Below, piece after piece: positions 1 through 11,843 of a stretch of DNA of 64,000 nucleotides. This DNA is from Kalmusia sp. IMI 367209 (lineage: Eukaryota > Ascomycota > Dothideomycetes > Pleosporales > Didymosphaeriaceae), in NCBI GenBank assembly GCA_027946365.1, contig JAPEUQ010000011.1, positions 1,240,001 through 1,304,000 of the forward strand, given 5' to 3'. Made by a program: the position numbers and the translations under genes. Every line of letters begins with the position of its first letter. Position 1 is the first letter of the stretch. The notes beneath the pieces were generated by a model. That model saw only the letters and a list, made by a program, of their open reading frames with translations. It was not told where the DNA came from and did no database searches.

Positions 1-1116
1 CTAGCAGGGTCCTCGAACATCTCCGATGTCTTCACAACAACGCATCGGTTAAAGCAGTCACCTCTGCCATGCCAGGCCACGGGCATGTTAACGTGATACA
101 CTCTTGTTTCTTCTCAGGGAAAGTTTTCGCTTCGCAACTCTCTCTGATCATTAGTCACCTCTGTCACGGTCGCCGGGAATGGCTGCCGCGTTAACGTGAT
201 AACATTGTCGTGGAAATCTTTGTATCTAGTAGCTTGGAGTAATGGGGCTTGAAAACGCATCTCCTTGCCGTTGAATGAAAATATATTGCATATGGTAATA
301 CGTTTGCCTTGTGATGTGAAACCGTACAGCTTCGATCCAGGTGTCTTCGGGCACGATGCTTCCAGTCCTCTCGCTCTCTGCCCCTATCGTTTCCATCCCA
401 GTCGTCGTCGGCCCCACCATCTCACCACACGAGCGAGACATGACTGCCTTCGAACTGGCGAATATCGCGTTCGAAGTCGGGCTGGGCAAGGCTCACGCTG
501 TATATATATTTACACAAGCTGTGCGGCGGCAACGCATGGAGATGTCGTGGGGCGGAGAGTGCGCTTTTTTTTTTTTTGGCTCTTCTGCAGCGGTGCGCGG
601 CGCGGTGTGCTGGGTGCGGGCGCGTATGCAGCGGGAGGGATATGGGACTGGGGCGGAAACGGGAAGAGAGGGAGGGAGGCAGGGGTGTAGAAAGCAGAGG
701 CGGGAATTGAATGGGGTCATGATGTTTGGGGCTGCGGATCGTAGTCGGGAGTTTGAGATTAGGGTAGATGGGGATGGTCGATGCTGTGGTGCGAGTGATG
801 GGTTGGGAATGTGGTAGCAATGGCAGGATGGACGACGAAAGCTATGGACATTGCGCTCTTGTGGAAGATCGCGTGGATTCATGAGGTGATCAAGGGAGTA
901 AAGATTACTATTTTGTATGACTGCGATTCGCTCAAATGCTCTTGTCTAAGTTATATTGTGTTCCCAAACTCCGTGAAAGGAATACCAGACGATATGAAAG
1001 TCCCTCCCAAGCGTGCGAGATCCTGCACGGGTATATCTTCTGCCATCGTCTCTCTCTCTCTCTCTGTCTATTTTACTCGGCTGCATTGCGTGCGCGCGTG
1101 ATCTACACAAAGGGTC
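1..1116. other. Non-coding left flank
   Basis: I see no convincing gene here. The open frames are short, overlap on both strands and show no recognisable domain. The stretch holds an eleven-base T run near 567-577, G/GA-rich low-complexity sequence around 600-700, and a (TC)n tract at about 1049-1065. It lies downstream of the RTA1-like gene and may include its 3' UTR. Confidence 0.6.
1049..1065. repeat. (TC)n dinucleotide tract
   Basis: About eight uninterrupted TC units, just downstream of the 3' end of the RTA1-like gene. It is a simple repeat with no other visible feature. Confidence 0.8.
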
Positions 1117-1132
1117 TCACACAAAGGGTCTC
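1105..1132. repeat. Perfect 14-bp tandem duplication over a stop codon
   Basis: Two identical copies of ACACAAAGGGTCTC abut at 1105-1118 and 1119-1132. On the minus strand the second copy encodes the last codons of the RTA1-like gene and the junction coincides with its stop codon, so the duplication is a simple slippage product at the gene end. Confidence 0.8.
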
Positions 1133-2119
1133 GCGTTCATCTCGAGCTCGCTTTCGCTCACGCTGCTGCCCTTGTCTCCCTTCTTCTTCTTTCCTCCTCC
1201 GATCGTGCCTGCTAGCGCGGGGAAGAAGATGCCAGGGTGGAAGACGGTCTGCGCAATGACGGTAATGAGAATCATGATACCCTCGAGGACAATGAAGTCA
1301 ACCTCGTTCCGCATGAGGTCGTTTGCCCAGCCGCCGAAGAGCTCGGGAATACGGTAGATGCAACGGATGAGAATACCAAAGTAGGCAACAATGACGGCGC
1401 CGCAGAAGAGGCGGAACTTGGTCGATGCCCAGAGTTGCAAGGAGGATTCAGAGAGTTGGTCGCGACGGCGGTAAGTTCGCAGCGAGTACTCCAGAACGAA
1501 GCCGGCGAAGATGATGAGGACTGCGGACATGTTAGGCTCGGTAAGTTTGAAGAGGAGAAGGAGAAGACGTACCAACGACCTGGAAGATGATACCAACGAT
1601 CATGATGTCCGTGCCGGCATCCAGAGTCTTCTGGTCACCATCGTCTGCTGTAGCGGCAAGCGCACCACCAGCACTCTGCAGCACCAAACTCGTGATGTCG
1701 CATGCAATGAAGATGTACGTGTACCAAGCGGGCCTCAGACGACTCCACTCTTGACCAAATGAGATGACCGCATACTTCAGCGTCAGGTAGATACCGGCAG
1801 CCAAAAAGGCAGGGCTGAAGATGAGCATGACGATCTGGAGGGTGAAGCCACCGTTGCTATAGGGGTTGTCGTTCAACTGGATGCGACCGATATAGCCTAG
1901 GGTTTCGCCCAGGCAGCCCAAGGATACACCGATCATGTACGTCCATGTTTTGTAACGGATACCGAAACCGAGTTGAAGGACAAAAGCCAGACCGAAGGCA
2001 GCTGCGAAGAAGGCATTCCAGCCCATTGAAGGGTAGTATCCGTACACGGTTCCCTCAACAGGGCACTGAGGGCCGACACTCTCGCACCATTCCGGCACAT
2101 CGACTTTGGGGCCGGTCAT
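1117..2119 (-). CDS. RTA1-like seven-transmembrane protein
   Basis: Two exons, 1573-2119 and 1117-1520, join to a 316-residue protein. The 52-nt intron (1521-1572) has donor GTACGT, branch CTAAC and acceptor GCAG, and the frame closes exactly. The sequence is a series of hydrophobic segments with short loops, beginning with an extracellular Cys-containing N-terminus (ESVGPQCPVEGTVYGYYPS), and contains the family-type segments GETLGYIGRI and DITSLVLQSAGG. The tail after the last helix is Lys/Ser/Glu-rich. Family knowledge: RTA1/RSB1 proteins are fungal plasma-membrane proteins linked to lipid translocation, sphingoid-base export and toxicant resistance; the substrate of this copy cannot be read from sequence. 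The start is the first ATG in frame before the conserved region. It stands alone, with no co-oriented partner close by. Confidence 0.88.
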
Positions 2120-3981
2120 GTTGACAAACAAAGAAAAGGGAAAGTGTGGAGATGGGAAAACAAGAGGGCTGACTGAATAAGTGCGGAGGAGGGGCGAGAT
2201 GAAATAGATGACCAAAGGGGGAAGGATGGATTAAAACAAGTGGGTTATACCCAAGCTTACGATCGAGGCGTAAGATGGTGAGATGTGTTGTTGGTGTGTG
2301 CAGCTTACCAGCCCTCGACAACGAGGTGCCTTATATCCTTCCTAAGGAATATGAGTCGACTGAAGGACGGCGCAGGCATACGAGGCCATGTCATAGCCCA
2401 AGCTGCAGGATGCAGTGATTCGCAACACTCCCCCCAACACCGCCTACTTGGGCGGCTGAAACTTACCTCCTGTGTAGATAAGCGCGGTAACGAGTTCGCG
2501 GATGCGATTTGCCAGGTCGTGTATTCAGCAATGGGACGGGTGGGTCAGTGCCCTGGAGCCTCAGCCTTCACCAATGGGTCGCAAGACTAGCCAGAGAAGG
2601 CAACGTATTAGCCGTATAAGGGAGCGAGTGTAAGCAGCCTTCGCGGGCTAAGCCTCTTGTTTATCTTCCGGGGCCATTCGGAATGACGCGGACACCGTGT
2701 GCCTGACGGTTTTGTTGTGTAACTGTGTGGACTTTTATTGTCCTGGTACGGAGGTCTGGTGAAGAAATTGTCCCGGCCCCCGTTGGGGGAATGCCGTTTG
2801 GGGGGCGCTCTTCTGGCTAAAGCTGGCGCCACACATATAACGGTTCAAATCCGCCTGCGCGCCTACGCGGCGCAACTCGACGTCCCGCGCAGAATGAGCC
2901 CGTTGCGGTGCGTGACGCGAAGGGACATCGGATCGGATTGTCAGCGCGGGCACCTAATGCGAGGAGGGCGGAGGAGCGGAGGAACAACAGACGCCGGTAG
3001 CGGGCACAAAGGAGTGGAGTGGAGGCCTCCGCCTGGTCGAATATTTCCTACACGGACGAAAACTTCCCAAGAAATTAGGCGAAGGAGGTCTAGGGTACCG
3101 TCCAACAACCAAGGCCCTGGAATTCTTACGCGCCTTATGGTCGATCTTCACCCCCTAACGTCTTTGCCAGAAAAGATGTGCGAACGGACTGTCGCTATTT
3201 TCATCTATAAAGGCTTCGGACCCCAAATCTCGACTGGCGCAGCACTGCGAGATCTACACGTGCAGCCACCACGGCCATGACAGCTGTCGACGTCACTTGG
3301 TGCAACTTGAAGCAGCTTCGCACACTATGAGTCTGACAATGGACCGCATGTACTCGTGTAATTAGCTACGCACTGCTTACCCGATTAGGACATAGTCTTG
3401 TGCAAACGCGCGAAAGAAAGTGCACGACCAACTTCAAATGCGCCTCCCTTGGCGTCCACAGTACCGTCTCGACTGACCGGTCGTCTGGACCGACCGTTTC
3501 GACCGACCGTTTCGGGTCCGACTGCTATTTCCGACTCGACTTCAATTGAGCCCGCGGACCGTGCGTGGGGTTGGAAAACACGTGCTGTACACATCGACTG
3601 CTGCAGTTATCACTGCAATCATTGAATGCAGCACCTGCATCATGGTGGGGCATGTCTGGACTGTAGAGGTCATTGTCTGTTTTCGTGCATGGTTCAGGAG
3701 CACTTCCTGCCTGCGTGGGTTCCATCATGGTGCGAGCCAAGAGCGCGACTGGGCTGCTGAGAGTAGGCGCGTGCGGCGAGTTAGGAAAATGCGACATCAC
3801 AACCACCGTAGGACATCAGTCCAAAGCATGCCTTGCAGACCAGATTGGAGAGGTTCGCTTGTTCGTTATCATCTACGTGCCATGTCCCCATATATCGTGA
3901 ATACGTTTTGTTCACCCGTTTTGAATTCCCTTCCGACAGCCCGGCCCTGCCAGAGACTCCATTTTTGACCTGGCACGAAGC
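2120..3981. other. Intergenic region with no supported gene
   Basis: The open frames here are short and mutually overlapping. A B-box-like GGTTCAAATCC near 2842 lacks a matching A-box, T-stem or acceptor stem, so no tRNA is called. The region contains a 13-bp tandem repeat at 3488-3513 and carries the promoter of the RTA1-like gene at its left edge. Confidence 0.5.
3488..3513. repeat. 13-bp tandem repeat, two copies
   Basis: Two perfect abutting copies of GACCGACCGTTTC, flanked by further GACCG-type half units on the left. It lies in intergenic DNA and no function is evident. Confidence 0.75.
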
Positions 3982-5162
3982 TCAAGGATATATCTCATCC
4001 TCAGTGTTCACAGCGCCGAATTCCAATACCATGTCGATCCAACCGCCTCCGCCATACTGGCAAGCACTCGGCCCTACCTTCTTGAAGCCAGCACTTTCGT
4101 AGAACTTGACGAAGCGCTCTCGACATATCAGGGCAATCCTCTTGCCAAGCCCTGCGTCTCTCATCCGCTGCGTCCACGCTCTTAGGAGGACACCACCCAG
4201 GCCTTTTCCATTGAGGTCCGGATGGACACACAGCGAGTGCAGACATATCGTGTCACCTTCTTCGTGGTGGCCGGTCGATGGGCCCAATTGATAGTTGGTG
4301 CGCCAGTCAGTGGGAAAGGCCATGGCATCGTCCGTGACGACGTTGCTGCCGGTGTATTTGGTGGCAATGATGTGGCCCATTAGTATCTTTTTGCGATCCG
4401 AGTCTGCGGAGTCAACCGAGGGGAACTTGCGGGCTTTGACTAGCTTGCCCAGGGGACCGGAGACGGTGGGGTAGGCTGAGGAGAAGAGACCGGTGCATAA
4501 TTCACCGCAGGTTGTGAGGCGATATTCGAGCTGGTGCCATGTTAGCCCTGACAGGGTGAGTTGTTTGGTGCAAGTGCAGTGGTCGGAGAGAATCGGAAAG
4601 CACGCGATTGTGACAGCAAGGCATTGGCGAAGCAGGAGCGAAGGAATCGTGGCCGCCGTGGAACTGCGCTCGTGCAACGGAGGCTAGATGGCAGAGAGGG
4701 AGGGGGATGTACATTGCGCATAGATGAAGAGGCGGGCTGCAGTACGCATTGAAGCCAATGCAGCCCGTTTGATGCCTGAACAAAGCCCGAAAGAGCGGTT
4801 GCAGGACAATCAAGCGGAGCGTCAATTCAGCCATGACATGGCGAAGCAGACCAGGGTGGCAGGCGGAGAAACATGTATCGAGCATGGCAACCCACCTTTT
4901 CCCGCGACGCAGCCTCGTTTGCATCGAATGCGGCGTGCTCCAGCCAGTCGCAGTCGTCGAGGTCGTCCTGGCTGAGCAGCAAGGCAAAAGGGTGGAGGTC
5001 CGTCATGCGCTTGAAGCGATCCTCGACGAAGCTGGTGGGCATCTGGTAGAGCGACGGCATCTGGTCGTCGGCGTCGGGGCTGCTGCTGCTGGCGGCGGGC
5101 TCTTTGGAGAGCGGCGGCATATCCTCCAGCGTCTTCTTATCCGCTACAAGATCCCGTGGCAT
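3982..5162 (-). CDS. GNAT N-acetyltransferase, arylalkylamine/polyamine type
   Basis: Two exons, 4896-5162 and 3982-4530, give 271 residues. The 365-nt intron is long for this window but has donor GTGGGT, branch GCTAAC and acceptor CCAG; the joined sequence reads ASREKLEYRLTTCGEL, the usual junction in this family. The acetyl-CoA loop is visible as LNGKGLGG, preceded by CLHSLCVHP, and the C-terminal core is CRERFVKFYESAGF followed by GPSACQYGGGGW. These match the serotonin/arylalkylamine N-acetyltransferase family that includes yeast PAA1; such enzymes transfer acetyl from acetyl-CoA to amines or polyamines in the cytosol. The N-terminal 60 residues are acidic and low complexity. The start at 5162 is the first ATG and has a purine at -3; the frame stays open further upstream but only with a TTG. 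Substrate is inferred at family level only. Confidence 0.85.
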
Positions 5163-6335
5163 GGCTGCTTGGCGCTGGGGTTGGTTTGCTAAGAGGATGA
5201 GGAGATGCGTGGGCGGGGAGCCCGTGATCAAACTTCGAGGCCACTAGGGCGGCTGGCGAGACCCTGGCCCGCCGTTTGTAGATCGATGCGTGGCTAGCCT
5301 ACCGTGCTCGTGCCACCGACGAACAGGGCCGCTCGACGATATCCTCGGGGGAGGGGAGTTTTCGTTGTTTGGGTCTGGATGCTTGAGGCTGGGTTGGACA
5401 GCAGCAGTCCACACGGCCTTTGCCCTTAGAGAGAGCTGGTGGCCACGGCATGCGCCCACGGCAGGCCCACGGGGTGCGCGGCGGGCCTATCGAAGCAGCG
5501 CAGGCAGGCGCGGGCGCTGCAGCTTCCTGCTGCGGTGCACGCAAACAAACCCCGCCAGTGGCCGCCCGTGGCCCGGCGGGCAGCAGCGATCGCTGGCGGT
5601 GATGCTCGAGGGCAGTCGCGCGCTCGCAACGGGTGCCCTATATAGGCCGTCTGTGGCCTCGCTGCGACGACTGGGATCAGCCGTTCCCCGTATCGTCGTC
5701 GACGCAGCCTCTCCCGCCCCGTTTCCCACAATCTGCCCGCCATGCACTCCCGCTGCACGAGGAATCTCTGCCCCGCCGTGGCCCCTGCGAGCTGCAGACA
5801 CACACTCACACGCACGCGCGCACGCTCTCTCACCGCCCGCTCGCGACAGCCGTTTCAAGACTCTAGGCAGTGTCCGCCGTCCTGCGTGCTCCCTCCTGCG
5901 TGCTGCCTACAGCAGCCCAACCAATTCCAAACCACCCCCTCTCTCCAGGTGCTCCAGCGGCCTCACGCCCAGCTCCATAATAACGCTGCCGTAGCCCGCG
6001 ACTGCGCTCTCCGCGTAACCGCCCACCATGCCTTCACCTCCACCGTGCGCCCCCCGCTGATTATTAACAAGCGCATGACGGCCGACTGCCTTCCACCACC
6101 TTCCAGCTACCATCGCGAGCGACGGCGACACGCGCGGGATAGGCCCGTTGCCTTAAAAAGCCACCGACCGACGCGCTGAAACCCTTGCACACGTCCAGCG
6201 TCCGGGAGCCCCGCCGTCAACCACCCAGATTTCCCCAAACACCTCGCCCTCCGCACACGGTACCACCTCATCTTGCCCACTTTCAGATTTGCCTGCATAC
6301 CACAAAGGGAGCCCGCCCGGCAGCTGACCGCGACC
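5163..6335. other. GC-rich divergent promoter region
   Basis: This separates the GNAT gene (-) from DDI1 (+). It is GC-rich, so open frames occur on both strands in several phases; none has recognisable domain content. An (AC/CA)-rich patch near 5795-5820 is the only repeat seen. It probably holds both promoters and the DDI1 5' UTR. Confidence 0.55.
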
Positions 6336-7759
6336 ATGTAAGTCGCCCCGAAACCGTCCTGTGCTACGTGCCGAACCCGATGGCTAACCCTCCCTCAAAT
6401 AGGCCACGCGTAACAATTTCCATCAACTCGCCCAGCGAGACGGACCAGCCGCTCATCACCCTCGACCTCCCTGCCGACCTGACCCTCAGAGACCTCAAGG
6501 GCTTCATCGAGGCCGAGAATGCAAATTGCCCCGCCTCCGCGCAACAACTGTTCCTGAACGGGATGCCTCTGAACGACGACACTCAGACATTGGAGCAGGC
6601 TGGCGTCAGGGATAACGAGATGATGGCTGTGCTCATCCGGCAGCGTGGAAACGTACCGCCACCATCTCGTCCCCGTCAGACGCGCCAGCCGGGCGCAGTG
6701 CCGCCCCCGGACCCAGAAGATGTGCGACAGCAGCTCTTGCGCGACAGGAACGCTCAGGAGCAGCTTAGACGGCAGAGGCCTGAGCTTGTCGCTGCCATCA
6801 ACGACCCTGCCCAGTGGAGAGCGACCTTCAGCGCCATGCAGCGTGACGAAGAGCAAGCCCGCCGTGAGCAGGAAAGGCAGATTCAGTTGCTGAACGAGGA
6901 TCCCTTCAACGTCGAGGCCCAGAAGAAGATCGAAGAGATCATCCGCCAGGACCGAGTCATTGAGAATCTTCACCACGCATACGAGCAGAATCCAGAAGGT
7001 GAGCACATGCCCTCCATGACACGCTCCTCTCAGCTAACCATCCAAGTCTTCGTCCACGTCCACATGCTCTACATCAACACAGAGGTAAACGGTGTGCCAG
7101 TGAAGGCCTTTGTCGACTCTGGTGCTCAATCCACCATCATGTCGCCCGCCTGTGCCGAAAGGTGTGGCATAATGCGCTTGATAGACAAACGCTATAACGG
7201 TGTGGCTCGCGGCGTTGGTACTGCCCGTATCCTTGGCCGTGTGCACCATGCCATCATCAAAATCGGCGGCGCCGAATTGCCGTGCGCGTTTACCGTCATG
7301 GAAGGCAAAGACGTGGATCTACTTTTTGGTCTCGACATGCTGAAGAAATACAAAGCCAAGATCGATCTTGAGAAGAATGCGCTGTGTTTTGAAGGAATCG
7401 AAGTGCCGTTCCTGCCTGAAAATGAAATACCGAGAGGCTTCGCCGACGACGAGCCTACTGTACCTGGTCCTGGCAATACCGAGATTGGTACCAAAACTGG
7501 TTCTATCAAGCCAGCCGGGGCCTCAGCGGGAGCTTCGTCGGTAGCGGTCGGTCCAGCTGGGGATCAGCCTGTGTCCCAGCCAGCAACGCAAGCACCGTCT
7601 CAACCTCCGCCTGCACAGCCGTCACCTGGACAATTCCCTGAGCATCACATTCAACAGCTCATGGAGATTGCTTCGGTCCCACGCGAAATAGCAATCAATG
7701 CGCTGCGAGCAGCAGACGGCAACATGAACGTTGCAGCTGGAATGCTCTTTGGAAATTAA
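6336..7759 (+). CDS. DDI1: Ddi1-like ubiquitin receptor and aspartic protease
   Basis: Three exons, 6336-6337, 6403-6998 and 7047-7759, give 436 residues. An N-terminal ubiquitin-like domain (about 2-80) leads to a helical linker with AQWRATFSAMQRDEE, then a retropepsin-like domain with the catalytic motif VDSGAQSTIM (Asp223) and LLFGLDMLKKY, then a Pro/Gln/Ala-rich linker and a C-terminal UBA domain (about 395-434, LMEIASVPREIAINALRAA). Ddi1 delivers ubiquitylated proteins to the proteasome and acts in the DNA-damage and proteotoxic response. Intron 1 (65 nt) splits the start codon: AT at 6336-6337 joins G at 6403, with donor GTAAGT, branch GCTAAC and acceptor ATAG, so translation begins MPRVTISIN. 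The rival ATG at 6380 lies just before the branch point of that intron. Intron 2 (48 nt) is in frame with no stop. Confidence 0.92.
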
Positions 7760-8553
7760 GCCTGTGGGATGCATTCAACCGCACGGTTATCCGCACAATA
7801 TCGATGCCCGACTTCGACTTCGATGATGCCTTCAGGATGTGAGAAAATTGAGATTGCGTTTGGTTACACAACCTTCTAGGGGTTCAGGTTCCTGTTCTGT
7901 TCCAGGTACACAAAGATGGCGGCTATGAGGTATAGGCATGAACTCACGACTTCCTACGATCATAATCTTAACACCTGCATGGTATCACTTGTATTATCTA
8001 GCCAGCACATTACCTTTATGTTTTCCCTCACTACGATATGGTGAGAGTAGCTAGACTGATAGATATTTGATCGTGGTCTACAATGAGCATTCTCGAATCC
8101 AAATTTCAAACAGTCAATTAGTCTTCCACTGAATTTTGACGAATCACGGATTAGGCCAGTGCCATCCTTAACAATGCAACGTCAGGACGTAATTGCAGTC
8201 AGATGTCACATACAGTGTCTTATTTCACCATGGCCTGGTACAATATTGTCTGAATCGGAGTTCCATTGCGCAACTAAGGTAGGACCGCATTCCGCTGAAT
8301 TCCGCAAATCCCTCTTTTCCCATTGTGACGCCAAGTGGCTTGCTGCATGTTCCTCCACAAATCGAACCTTGTGTCTCAAAGGGCCGAGGCCGCCCTCTCC
8401 CGGCTCCGCGCCCGCCACTTGGCCGTGCTTGTGCACGGCTCGAGCGCTTTTTCGCCTTCGCCTAGTCCCCGGATTAGGAGGAGATAGGCGCGCTGATGCA
8501 TCGCGTGAAGACATGGCTCGAAACCTACGCTACTACTACTGCTGCTGCTGCTA
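7760..8553. other. Convergent 3' region between DDI1 and RRP8
   Basis: Both flanking genes point into this stretch, so it holds their 3' UTRs. I see no gene or structured element. A trinucleotide tract begins at its right end. Confidence 0.55.
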
Positions 8554-8557
8554 CTAC
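8531..8557. repeat. TAC/GCT trinucleotide tract
   Basis: A mixed TAC-GCT-CTA trinucleotide run overlapping the 3' end of RRP8. Short, with no other visible role. Confidence 0.7.
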
Positions 8558-10174
8558 CTGATCTTGTACAAGCATGGCTTGAGCACCTTGGCGTTCACTT
8601 CGTCGTCCACATCATCGTCTGCTATCGCCGTGAACCTCTTGCCCTTTGTGCCCATCTTCGTTTGATGCGATGAGGTCTGTGCGTTTTTCCCCTTGGTCGG
8701 CTGCGCGCCCTTGACAAAGTGCATCTTGACGAACATCTTGTTGTCGAGATCGATGGCGGCCGAGGGCCGCTCGGGCGGCGCGTCGAGCACGAAGCCGTGC
8801 GCGCGCAGCGCGGCAACGAAGGCACTTACATCCGTGCCTTCCTTTGCGGCGACGCCGTCGATGCGCGTCGCGAGCTCGGCTTCGTCGTCGCTATCTAGCT
8901 CTTTGTCGTCGTCGTTGCGGTCGCCCTGCTTCTTCGCTGGCTTGCCCTTTCGCAGGCTGCCGATGGAGTTGATGGGCGGTTTGCCGGGCTTCGATCTCCC
9001 GTTGGACACGCGGCCGAAGCGGCTCTTGATCTCGGCGACCCAGAGCTCGCCGCGCCAGCGCAGGATGCGATAGGCTTCGTCGATGAAGTCGAGCCAGTTG
9101 GTGCCCATGAGGGCGAGGCAGAAGACTGCAACGTCGACGGATGCGTCTGCGCAGGGCAGCGCGGAGATGTCGGCGATGGTGACGAGCGGGCCCGAGGGTC
9201 CCGAGGGCTTGGATAGATCGTAGGAGTGTAAGGACAGGTGGAGGGGATTTGAGGTGTGGTTGTAGCCGGTAGGAGAGGGATGCGGTGCCGCAGCCTAGGT
9301 CGGCGATTGTGCAGTGGCCCTTGAAGTTTCTCGGGAGAGGTTTCACGCCTCCTGCAGCGGGTGCGTCTGACTCTGTAGCAGACTTCCCTTTATCTTTCCG
9401 CTTTTTGTCCCTGAACGAACTGGGCGGTCGTACTTTCCCGCGCGTGATTATGGCAGAGACGTAGCCGTCGACCGGGTTCTCAGGCCAACCTTCGGTCTGC
9501 ATTGCGAATCCGCGGTGGTAGTCTTCGAACATGGAGGGGTCTTCTTTGAAGAGAGCAAGGGAGTCCGCGGAGGGTTTGGTGTATAGAGTTTCGTTAAGGT
9601 GGCGGAAGCGGGCACCCGCGAGCTTTTGTCGCATGGACTTCTGCAGCGGTGTGAGACCCTTAGGCTCTGGTGGGAGGAGCGATTCTACATCAGTTGTCGT
9701 AGATAAAGCTTCCTTTGCTTCTGCGGTCTTCTTGGACAATTGATCTTGTTTCTGCTCCTTCTTCTGTTTCTTCTTGTCCCGCTTCGATTCGCCATCCTTG
9801 ACTTTTACAGCATCAGTCACTGGAACCTCAGCGCCTATCTCTGTATCCTTTGCTTCAACTGCATCTTGCTTGCTGTCATTGTTGCCTTCCTTTTTGTCCT
9901 TCCTCTTCCTCTTCTTCCCTCTCGTCTCCTTCGCACCTTCTTCTGAGGGCGAAGCTTTCTCCTTTACTTCCTCTTGCTGCTCCGGCACTTTCGAAGTCTT
10001 TCCATTTACAACCTTGTCCCAATATTCTCCCACATTGCCTTCGTTGACCTGATTCTCCTGCCTCTGCTTCCTCTTCTTCGCTTTCTTGCCTTCCTTCGTT
10101 GGATCTTGAGGCTTCGGTTTCTCGACTTGGGTCGCGAGGGCTGCGGAAACGTTCCACCCTGGAACCGAAAACAT
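8554..10174 (-). CDS. RRP8: Rrp8-like 25S rRNA methyltransferase, one-base frameshift
   Basis: The reading frame starts MFSVPGWNVSAALATQ, typical of Rrp8 N-termini, followed by a long Lys/Glu-rich nucleolar-type region (about residues 25-165). The SAM-binding motif I reads TIADLGCGTASLSYRL. Immediately after it, the conserved continuation (LSLHSYDLSKPSG, then VTIADISALP, VDVAVFCLALMGTNWLDF and RGELWVAEIKSRFGRVS) sits one frame ahead. There is no GT donor that could make an intron there. Removing one C from the minus-strand CCCC run (9243-9246) restores LKSLHLSLHSYDLS and a 539-residue protein. Rrp8 methylates N1 of an adenine in 25S rRNA helix 25.1 in the nucleolus. The tail is acidic and Lys-rich. 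The lesion is either a base-calling error or a true null mutation; an essential-like, otherwise perfectly conserved frame favours error. Confidence 0.85.
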
Positions 10175-11843
10175 GATCGCAGGTTCGAGGTCTCGTAACC
10201 CGCAGGGCAGAATGGGCGTATTGCTGGGACCAGTCCTGCGATGATCGTCTGGAAATTTCAGCGGGGCGGAGATACGTTTTGCCGGAAGTGGGGCTACCCG
10301 CCGCCATAAGCCCTAAAGTTGGACTCGTTGCATTGCTACTCCGGTGGCGGTGCGAACACCGTACTCAGCACCGCCATCTAGCACAGCGCACTCTGCCTGG
10401 GTAGCCCCTGACGTTCTAGAGCACTTCTCGGAGAACTATTATTAACTAGAGAAGCTGACTATCCTGGGTATCCACTTTCGTGGTGACATTCCAGTGTGCC
10501 TATTATGCCGGGTTTTGTCGACGAAATCTCATTTTCGAGCTAGGAACACAAGAAGATCCGGTCGATACGAGTCTATGCTACGTAACTCATGTTCTGCTAC
10601 AACTTTGACCGGACGCCTGAGCACAGCAATCCTGCAGCTTTGTTCTAACGGGCAAGCGTAAGGGGCCAGACTTCTGACACACGCAAGTTCAGCTTTTCTC
10701 TCCTTTGGAGCCTCGTACGTTCTATGACATCCCTTCACCGTACTATTCGCCAGGTCCAGTTAGGAAATTTACTCCTGACGTGCATTACTCCGCGAGAGGC
10801 ATGACCAATAACATAGCTGAAATCGTCCCTCGCTAATCGGAGTTACACATATACCCCAGGAGGCCTGATAGATCTACCGAAACCAATGATATTTTTGTAG
10901 GCTAGAAATTCCCCCTAGGCCGCCGTCTACACAGAGTGAAGGTCTAACCTTCTGTAGTACAAGACTGCTAGCGGACTGGGGCTCATTGTCTACACCTCAT
11001 GTAGTATAGTGTACGCATCGTAATCACCTACGATATCAAAATTAGATCCGAGTAGAGGTAAACCCAGAAACTTCAGTGCACATCATTTTGGTTATTTGAG
11101 ACTCAATGGTTAAAAAAAGGTAGACTAGCTTGGGTCGAATGGGCCAGTCTTCAACAAGCTACTTTTGAGAACTCCACGAGTCCTGATTTGTGTATGGTAT
11201 TGAAACGATATGAAACTTCTTCTCGGCACCTTTTGGCTGCTCGTTTACAAGGAAATGATGAGTGGCTCATTTATCTGCAGTGTTCTATGCTAGAAGATTT
11301 GCAAAATGGAACACTGACTATACGGACGTAATCTGTAATATTTATACTCAAAATTTCCTATTCAATTTGAGAATGACCTAAGTGCCCTTCGTTTTTAGTG
11401 TCGTGGACGCTCAACATTCAGCTATGTAAATCTTGTTAACCTCTCCGCTTGTCTGAGGAGGTACCCTCTACGGTATGTGGTCAATGTGAAGACCATTTTG
11501 AGATAGTCTGCATATTCTGCATGAAAGACCTGCCTCGTATACTCTGTGTTGGTTGCCTTGGGCATCCGACTATCCTATGTCTCCATCTAGAAAGCCAATG
11601 ATAGCCCTAGAGTATCGCCGGCTTGACAATGCAGCTACGGAAGTTACCATTAGGCATGCCACTTTTCACAAGAGCAATATAAAGATTAGGCGTCCTGTCA
11701 TCGTATCTGTCTGGCCAGCGCTGTATATAAATCCAGCTGTATTCCCCCAAAGACAAACCATCCACTTGATCACAACCAAGCAACTCCTCAACATTAGCTC
11801 TCAATAACTACTTCTCAAATTCTTTCGTCCCCAAACCGCAATC
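10175..11843. other. Gene-poor intergenic stretch
   Basis: Only short scattered open frames without recognisable content. The left part holds the RRP8 promoter, the right part the promoter of the small secreted protein, including a TATA box at 11723. It may contain decayed DNA, but I could not match any remnant to a known element. Confidence 0.5.
11723..11729 (+). promoter_or_regulatory. TATA box of the small secreted protein gene
   Basis: TATATAA, about 115 nt upstream of the ATG at 11844 and followed by a CAA/CT-rich leader, as expected for a strongly inducible fungal promoter. Confidence 0.6.

Noticed and set aside
1521..1596. Alternative shorter 36-nt intron in the RTA1-like gene
   Set aside because: The 52-nt intron has a CTAAC branch point and CAG acceptor and restores frame; 36 nt is too short.
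2780..2870. Possible tRNA around a GGTTCAAATCC B-box-like motif
   Set aside because: No matching A-box, only three of five T-stem pairs and no acceptor stem.
5290..5994. Long plus-strand open frame (234 codons) and several others upstream of DDI1
   Set aside because: GC-rich low-complexity sequence open in many frames on both strands; no domain and no coherent start context.
6380..6402. ATG at 6380 as start of DDI1
   Set aside because: It overlaps the branch point and acceptor of a canonical intron; the spliced AT/G start gives the family-like N-terminus.
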